Assembly (NCBI GenBank): GCA_018241025.1
Contig: JAFEEQ010000003.1
Coordinates: 1 to 64,000 of the forward strand
Reading direction: 5' to 3'
DNA length: 64,000 nucleotides
Origin: Pseudomonadota bacterium
GTDB taxonomy: Bacteria > Pseudomonadota > Alphaproteobacteria > Micropepsales > Micropepsaceae
Shown: positions 59,269-64,000 of the stretch, in pieces
Layout of the letters: each line of letters opens with the position of its first letter
Numbering within the stretch: position 1 is the stretch's first letter
The notes under the pieces: model-generated
The model's input: the letters and a program-made list of their open reading frames with translations, nothing else
The model's database searches: none
What the model was told of the DNA's origin: nothing
Made by a program: the position numbers and the translations under genes

Positions 59269-61206
59269 ATGTCCGCGATCCGCGAAACCGACGACGCCTT
59301 GAAGGCCGCCATCGAAGAGGCGCATCTGCCGAGCCTGATCGCCGCGCTGGTGCACATCACCGGCGATGCCGGGCTGATCTCCGGCGACATCAAGCCGGTC
59401 TATGACTTCTTCGGCGACGGCCAGGGCGGCCTGACCGACGAGCAGCGGGCCGCGACCAAGGCGCGGGCGCTGGCCGCGCTGAAGGGCCTGCGCGACGGAA
59501 AGATCAAGCCGGTGCCGCTCTCCAGCGACACCGTGCACAAGATCATGAGCTTCGTCGCCGGCGCCGAAATCCCGGAACGCTACATCCCCTTCCTCGAAGA
59601 AGAGCTCGCGCTCGAAGGCAAGGATCTGAAGGCCGTCCACGGCCTCGACGAAGTGCCGGCCAATCTCAAGCACGACTTCAAGGTGCTGATCGTCGGTGCC
59701 GGGATGTCGGGCCTCTTGGCGGCGATCCGCATGAAGCAGGCGGGCATCGCCTATACCGTGATCGAGAAGAACGCCGATGTCGGCGGGACCTGGATGGTCA
59801 ACGCCTATCCCGGCTGCCGCGTCGACAATCCGAACCACCTCTATTCCTATTCCTTCGAGCCGAACCACGACTGGCCCTATCACTTCTCGACCCAGCCGCT
59901 CTTGTGGAAATACTTCCAGGGCGTCGCGGACAAATACGCGCTCCGCCCCAACATCCGCTTCAATACCGAGGTGATCGAGAGCGTCTATGACGAGGCGCAT
60001 GGCCTGTGGAAGACGCGTGTGAAGGGCAAGGACGGCAAGGAAGAGACCCTCGTCTCCAACGTCGTCATCACCGCCGTCGGCCAGCTCAGCCGTCCGCGCC
60101 TGCCGGACATCAAGGGCATCGAGAGCTTCAAGGGCCAATCCTTCCACTCGGCGACCTGGGATCATTCGGTCGACCTGAAAGGCAAGCGCGTCGCGGTGAT
60201 CGGGACGGGGGCGAGCGCCTTCCAGTTCGTGCCCGAGATCGCGCCTGTGGTCGGACACCTGACGGTGTTTCAGCGCAACGCGCCCTGGCTCGGGCCGACG
60301 CCGAACTATCACGACAAGGTATCGGAGGGGAAAAAGTGGCTGCTCAAGCACGTCCCGACCTATGACAAGTGGTACCGCTTCTGGCTGTGGTGGATGCTGA
60401 CCGACGGCATCTACGAGTTCGTCAAATCCGATCCCGACTGGACGTCGCGCAAGGACAGCGTCGGGGCGCAGAACGACATGCTCCGCGAGATGCTGTCGCA
60501 ATACACGATCAGCCAGCTCGAAGGCCGGCCCGATCTCCAGAAGGCCGCGGTGCCGAGCTATCCGCCCGGCGGCAAGCGCAGCGTGCGCGATAACGGCGTG
60601 TGGCTTGCGGCCCTGAAGCGGCCGAATGTCGAAACCGTCACAGACGGCATCGCCGAGATCACGCCGACCGGCCTGAAGACCAAGGACGGCCGGAGCTTCG
60701 ACGTCGATGTCATCATCTATGGCACCGGCTTCACCGCGAGCCAGTTCCTCGAGCCGATGAAATTCAAGGGCAAGGGCGGCGTCGACCTGCACGAGCAGTG
60801 GAACGGCGATGCCCGTGCCTATCTCGGCATCACGGTGCCGAACTTCCCCAACCTGTTCATCATGTACGGCCCGAACACCAACATCGTGGTCAACGGCTCG
60901 ATTATCTTCTTCTCGGAATGCGAGATCCGCTACATCCAGGGGCTGATCGAGCTGCTGCTGAAGTCCAACGCCAGCGCGATCGAGGTGAAGAAGGCCGTGC
61001 ACGACGTGTTCAACGACAAGGTCGATGCCCTGAACAGCCAGATGGCGTGGGGCGCGCCGCAGGTGACGAGCTGGTACAAGAACGCCAAGGGCCGCGTGTC
61101 GCAGAACTGGCCCTGGCCGCTGGTGGATTACTGGAACGCGACGCGGGTGCCGGACCCGAACGACTACGATCTCGGCGGCGCACCGGAACGGCAGGCGGCG
61201 GAATAA
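59269..61206 (+). CDS. Flavoprotein Baeyer-Villiger monooxygenase (HAPMO-like)
   Basis: 645 residues. A 135-residue helical N-terminal extension precedes the FAD motif VLIVGAGMSG (143-148 GAGMSG) and KNADVGGTWMVNAYPGCRVD. The BVMO fingerprint FxGxxxHxxxW[P/D] is FKGQSFHSATWD (F287, G289, H293, W297, D298). The NADPH motif is IGTGASAFQF (312-317). The size and N-terminal extension match 4-hydroxyacetophenone monooxygenase-type enzymes. It inserts oxygen next to a ketone; the substrate is unknown. Followed after 1 base by the nitroreductase. Confidence 0.9.
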   Translation: MSAIRETDDALKAAIEEAHLPSLIAALVHITGDAGLISGDIKPVYDFFGDGQGGLTDEQRAATKARALAALKGLRDGKIKPVPLSSDTVHKIMSFVAGAEIPERYIPFLEEELALEGKDLKAVHGLDEVPANLKHDFKVLIVGAGMSGLLAAIRMKQAGIAYTVIEKNADVGGTWMVNAYPGCRVDNPNHLYSYSFEPNHDWPYHFSTQPLLWKYFQGVADKYALRPNIRFNTEVIESVYDEAHGLWKTRVKGKDGKEETLVSNVVITAVGQLSRPRLPDIKGIESFKGQSFHSATWDHSVDLKGKRVAVIGTGASAFQFVPEIAPVVGHLTVFQRNAPWLGPTPNYHDKVSEGKKWLLKHVPTYDKWYRFWLWWMLTDGIYEFVKSDPDWTSRKDSVGAQNDMLREMLSQYTISQLEGRPDLQKAAVPSYPPGGKRSVRDNGVWLAALKRPNVETVTDGIAEITPTGLKTKDGRSFDVDVIIYGTGFTASQFLEPMKFKGKGGVDLHEQWNGDARAYLGITVPNFPNLFIMYGPNTNIVVNGSIIFFSECEIRYIQGLIELLLKSNASAIEVKKAVHDVFNDKVDALNSQMAWGAPQVTSWYKNAKGRVSQNWPWPLVDYWNATRVPDPNDYDLGGAPERQAAE

Positions 61207-61207
61207 C

Positions 61208-61876
61208 GTGAACTTCATCGATGTCTTGCACGCGCGCAAATCCGTGCGCGCCTTCGCCGACAAGCCGGTTTCACGCGAAACGGTGGAAGAGCTGTTGCGG
61301 CTCGCCAGCCGCTCGCCTTCGGGCACGAACATCCAGCCCTGGAAGGTGCATATCGTCGCCGGCGATGTGCGGCGGCGGCTGGAGGAAGAAGTCCTGGCGC
61401 ATCGCGAGACCAACCCGCCGGACACGGGCGCGGAATTCCCGCGCATGGGCAAGCGCAAGGAGCCCTACCAAACCCGCATGCGCAAGCTCGGCAAGGACAT
61501 GTATTCGCTGATCGGCATCCCGAAGGGCGACCAGGCGGCGAACTGGGCGCAATGGGGCCGGAACTACAAATTCTTCGACGCGCCGGTCGGCCTCATCTTC
61601 ACCGTCGACAAGGATCTCGACCGCATGAGCTATGTCGATATCGGCATGTTCATGCAGAGCTTCATGCTGGCGGCGAAGGCGCACGGTCTCGACACCTGCG
61701 CCCAGGGCGCCTGGAACAACTACTGGAGCGTGACGCGCCGCGTGCTGAACGTGCCGGAGGACGAGTTCATCATCGCCGGCATCTCGCTCGGCTATGCCGA
61801 CGACAGCCATCCGGTGAACACGCTGGTGGCGGAACGCGAGCCGCTGGACAGCTTCGCGACGTTTCACGGGTTTTGA
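61208..61876 (+). CDS. Nitroreductase family FMN oxidoreductase
   Basis: 222 residues. RKSVRAFADKPVSRETVEEL and ASRSPSGTNIQPWKVHIVAG provide the FMN phosphate and ring contacts; DIGMFMQSFMLAAKAHGLDT and IAGISLGYADDSHPVN are typical of NADPH-dependent nitroreductases. GTG start one base after the BVMO stop, so the two are coupled. Possibly reduces an enone, quinone or nitro group; the partnership with the BVMO suggests a role in the same degradation route. Confidence 0.87.
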   Translation: MNFIDVLHARKSVRAFADKPVSRETVEELLRLASRSPSGTNIQPWKVHIVAGDVRRRLEEEVLAHRETNPPDTGAEFPRMGKRKEPYQTRMRKLGKDMYSLIGIPKGDQAANWAQWGRNYKFFDAPVGLIFTVDKDLDRMSYVDIGMFMQSFMLAAKAHGLDTCAQGAWNNYWSVTRRVLNVPEDEFIIAGISLGYADDSHPVNTLVAEREPLDSFATFHGF

Positions 61877-61879
61877 GCG

Positions 61880-62233
61880 TCAGCGCGCGCGCAGCGACAT
61901 CGCCGTCAGAATGGCGCCGATGATGAAGAGCGTGCCGATCAGGGCATAGGTGCCGAGGTTCGAGCCGCCCTGCAGCGCAGTCGGCAGGAAAGTGCGATAG
62001 AGCCCAGCGGCGAGCGCGAGCCAGCCGACGATCGTGATCAGCACCGGCCAGCGCCAGGTCCAGACGTTGTGCGCCCGCAGGATGGCCAGCCCGGCGACAA
62101 ACAGCAGGCAACCATTGAGATAGACCAGCGTTGCCGGCGCTCCCTCCCAGATGCGCAGGTTGATGGTCTCGGACGATGTCACGGCGAGCAGCGTCGGGCC
62201 GATCAATCCGGCCAGGGATTTGGAGTTGGACAT
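61880..62233 (-). CDS. Four-helix membrane protein, unknown
   Basis: 117 residues from ATG 62233. Helices: LAGLIGPTLLAVTSSETINL, LVYLNGCLLFVAGLAILRAH, WPVLITIVGWLALAAGLYRT and LIGTLFIIGAILTAMSLRAR. No family named. An alternative GTG at 62308 or 62311 would overlap the upstream SDR stop as GTGA and add 25 residues, allowing coupled translation; I cannot decide between them. Convergent with the nitroreductase, gap 3 bases. Confidence 0.62.
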   Translation of the reverse strand: MSNSKSLAGLIGPTLLAVTSSETINLRIWEGAPATLVYLNGCLLFVAGLAILRAHNVWTWRWPVLITIVGWLALAAGLYRTFLPTALQGGSNLGTYALIGTLFIIGAILTAMSLRAR

Positions 62234-62304
62234 CACGGCAGTCTGACCGGCGTATTCTGGCCAGCGGTTGATCGGGGTCAAACTTCCGCGCTTCGCGAGG
62301 CCGA

Positions 62305-63003
62305 TCACCACACCTCGCCGTAAGGCCTGATCTCGACGTTGAAGCTCCAGGCGCTTTTGTCCTGATGGGCGAGATGGAAGATCTCGTCGGCGATGGCGCC
62401 GGGCTTGATGAAGAAGGCGTCCGGCTTGTCCTTGAAGCGCTCGCGGGTCCAGGGCAGATCGATCACCGCGTCGATCACGACATAGGCGACGTGGACGCCC
62501 TTCGGCCCTGCGTCGCGTGCGATCGACTCGGCGAGGATGCGCTGCGCCGCCTTGGTCGGCGCGAAGCCCGCGAACCCGGCGCGGCCGCGCTGCGCCGAGG
62601 TGTTGCCGGTCGCGATCAGAGCGCCCTGCCCGCGCGCGATCATGCCGGGCACGAAGGCGCGCGCGAGATAGAGCAGGCCCATCGCATTGACCTGGAAATT
62701 GCGGTTGAGCACCTCCGGATCGATGTCGAGAAACGTGCCGAAGGCGCCGCCGACGGCGTTGTGGATCACGACCGATGCCTCGCCGAGATCACGGGCGATG
62801 GCTGCGGCCGTGGTTTCGACCTGCTTCGGATCGGAGACGTCGCAGGGATAGGCCTTCGTGCCCTCGATCTCCCTCTCAAGCCCCGCGAGCCGGTCGGCAT
62901 TGCGGGCCAGCATGGCAATCCGGTAGCCGCCAGCGGCGAAGCGACGGGCCATGGCGGCACCGGTACCGGGGCCGACTCCGGTGATGACGGCGAGTTTGGT
63001 CAT
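62305..63003 (-). CDS. SDR-fold protein lacking the catalytic tyrosine
   Basis: 232 residues. The cofactor motif TGVGPGTG is kept, as are SVVIHNAVGGAFGTF (an HNA variant of NNAG) and the active-site lysine K151. The YxxxK tyrosine is replaced by F147 (GFAPTKAAQ). GVHVAYVVIDAVIDLPWTRE follows. Some related sequences annotated as glucose/ribitol-type or SDR family lack this Tyr; the protein may bind cofactor without normal carbonyl reduction. GGAGA is upstream of the ATG. Confidence 0.8.
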   Translation of the reverse strand: MTKLAVITGVGPGTGAAMARRFAAGGYRIAMLARNADRLAGLEREIEGTKAYPCDVSDPKQVETTAAAIARDLGEASVVIHNAVGGAFGTFLDIDPEVLNRNFQVNAMGLLYLARAFVPGMIARGQGALIATGNTSAQRGRAGFAGFAPTKAAQRILAESIARDAGPKGVHVAYVVIDAVIDLPWTRERFKDKPDAFFIKPGAIADEIFHLAHQDKSAWSFNVEIRPYGEVW

Positions 63004-63128
63004 GTGGGGTCTCCGTGGTTGGAGATTATATGGTGGATATCATATCACTTGGGGACTGCGTTTGGGACATGCCCCCTCCACCATCGCTGCGCGACGGTTT
63101 CCCGCTTCGCGGAGGAAGAAAAGTCAAG

Positions 63129-64000
63129 TCAGCGCAGGAAATCGAGGGCGTCGAGATCGAGGATCTGATCGGTAGCGCTCTTGATCATCGCCATGAACAT
63201 GTCGTCGCCGCGCGCGGTCTGCTGCACAAGCACCGATGCATAAAATGCCACCGTGAACAGCGCGAAGGCACGGCTGCGATAGTCGCGCCAGAGCGTGTCA
63301 AAATCGTAGTCCCGAACGCCGAGTTCCTTCAGTCGCTCATGATATTCGCGGACGAGTTCGGTCTCGACCGCGCGGCGCTGATCGCGCGGCAGCGCGCCGG
63401 CGATGAAATAGGTCACGTCGGTGACGCCGGGACCGAAGGCGAGCGACTGCCAGTCGAGCATCGTGAACGGCCGCCCGCCCTTCGCGCTCGCGAACATCAT
63501 GTTGTCCGGCCGGTAGTCGATATGGACCAGCGATTTCGGGCCCTTGTAGTACGCATTGTAGGTGTCGAAGTTGTCGATCAGCGCATTGCCGACGCGCCGC
63601 GCATCGTCGCTGAGGCGCGCGTCGTAGCGGGCGCAGAACATCTGCCACAGATTGCGGATCGCATTCGGGTCGGCCGAGCCGCGCTGGCCGGCGGCACGCG
63701 TGCCGCTGACCCAGGCGAGATCCTCGATCGCGGCGTCGCCCCAATGCGAGGCGTGCAGGTTCGCCGCTTCGCGCACCGCGAGCCGCGCCTGGTCCAGCGT
63801 GCAGCCCTTGAGCTGGTCGCCCTGCTCCGCCGGCGACAGGTCTTCCATCATCAGGACGAATTCGCTGGTCTCCGGATCGACCTCCGTGAACCAGACTTTC
63901 GGCGTCGAGATCAGCGCCGTCGGCGCGAGGTGCTTGTAGAAGTTCACTTCGCGGATGTAGTTGCCGAGCGCGATGCCGGTGTTGCGGCTGTCGTCCTGCG
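63129..64000 (-). CDS. Phosphotransferase (APH/EcKinase-like) family protein, cut by window end
   Basis: At least 290 residues of the C-terminal part; the frame stays open to base 64000, so the N-terminus is missing. YIREVNFYKHLAPTALISTP, FVLMMEDLSPAEQGDQLKGC, catalytic loop LVHIDYRPDNMMFA (HxDxxxxN) and FTMLDWQSLAFGPGVTDVTY (DFE-like DWQ). It belongs to the aminoglycoside-phosphotransferase-like fold found beside acyl-CoA dehydrogenases and SDRs in fatty or steroid catabolic clusters; antibiotic resistance is unlikely. Possible acyl-alcohol or hydroxyacyl kinase. Confidence 0.83.
   Translation of the reverse strand, partial: QDDSRNTGIALGNYIREVNFYKHLAPTALISTPKVWFTEVDPETSEFVLMMEDLSPAEQGDQLKGCTLDQARLAVREAANLHASHWGDAAIEDLAWVSGTRAAGQRGSADPNAIRNLWQMFCARYDARLSDDARRVGNALIDNFDTYNAYYKGPKSLVHIDYRPDNMMFASAKGGRPFTMLDWQSLAFGPGVTDVTYFIAGALPRDQRRAVETELVREYHERLKELGVRDYDFDTLWRDYRSRAFALFTVAFYASVLVQQTARGDDMFMAMIKSATDQILDLDALDFLR

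Noticed and set aside
63129-64000. Aminoglycoside resistance gene
   Set aside because: The fold is APH-like, but the sequence and its catabolic neighbours fit the broader acyl or steroid-associated phosphotransferase group.

Overview
The window is about 64 kb of GC-rich chromosomal DNA with dense protein coding and few gaps. Several lineage markers point to an alphaproteobacterium: the histidine phosphotransferase ChpT, a DUF1134/EipA envelope protein, an RpoH heat-shock sigma factor with a sigma-32-like promoter, a serC leader with an attenuator-like hairpin, and two histidine kinases with PleC/DivJ-like kinase cores. I cannot name the genus from sequence alone. No rRNA, CRISPR array, integrase, transposase or plasmid origin is visible.

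Layout. 1-5.2 kb: truncated tRNA-Leu, a GST, then biotin synthesis (bioF-bioD on the minus strand, diverging from bioB and bioA). 5.5-11.4 kb: small membrane protein, purH, a Sel1-repeat secreted protein with a His/Asp/Arg-rich secreted partner, an MFS exporter and an SH3 protein. 11.4-17.1 kb: cobalamin riboswitch, BtuB-type receptor, and a one-chain biotin-dependent acyl-CoA carboxylase. 17-20.9 kb: esterase, cheR, cheY, chpT, cysQ. 20.9-28.3 kb: membrane and envelope genes (nfeD/SPFH, eipA, secF, AI-2E permease), an enoyl-CoA hydratase and a cyclophilin. 28.3-38.2 kb: a six-PAS hybrid kinase, an MFS transporter, an SDR, small proteins, tRNA-Glu, JAMM protease, rluD, rpoH. 38.9-45.6 kb: phzF, GNAT, and the serine cluster serC-sseB-serA. 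45.7-49.6 kb: two paralogous histidine kinases around an enoyl-CoA hydratase. 49.7-64 kb: a more accessory catabolic region with paired acyl-CoA dehydrogenases, SDRs, GH5 glycosidase, phytanoyl-CoA dioxygenase-like protein, sulfatase, Baeyer-Villiger monooxygenase, nitroreductase and a phosphotransferase cut by the window end.

How the genes fit together. Biotin synthesis, B12 uptake and a biotinylated carboxylase suggest a cofactor and acyl-CoA carboxylation theme in the first 17 kb. The serine genes lie behind a leader whose intrinsic-terminator-like hairpin is inside the start of serC. The last 15 kb look like degradation of conjugated (sulfated or glycosylated) hydrophobic substrates, which is inference only.

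The most striking non-coding pattern is a set of twin inverted-hairpin elements of several sequence families. In this window, every convergent gene pair either abuts or overlaps (gap 3 bp or less) or is separated by one of these elements (gap above 90 bp). Other notable regulatory signals are the riboswitch with its Shine-Dalgarno-sequestering hairpin and complementary loop, the rpoH heat-shock promoter inside the end of rluD, and a perfect CtrA-type box between chpT and cysQ.
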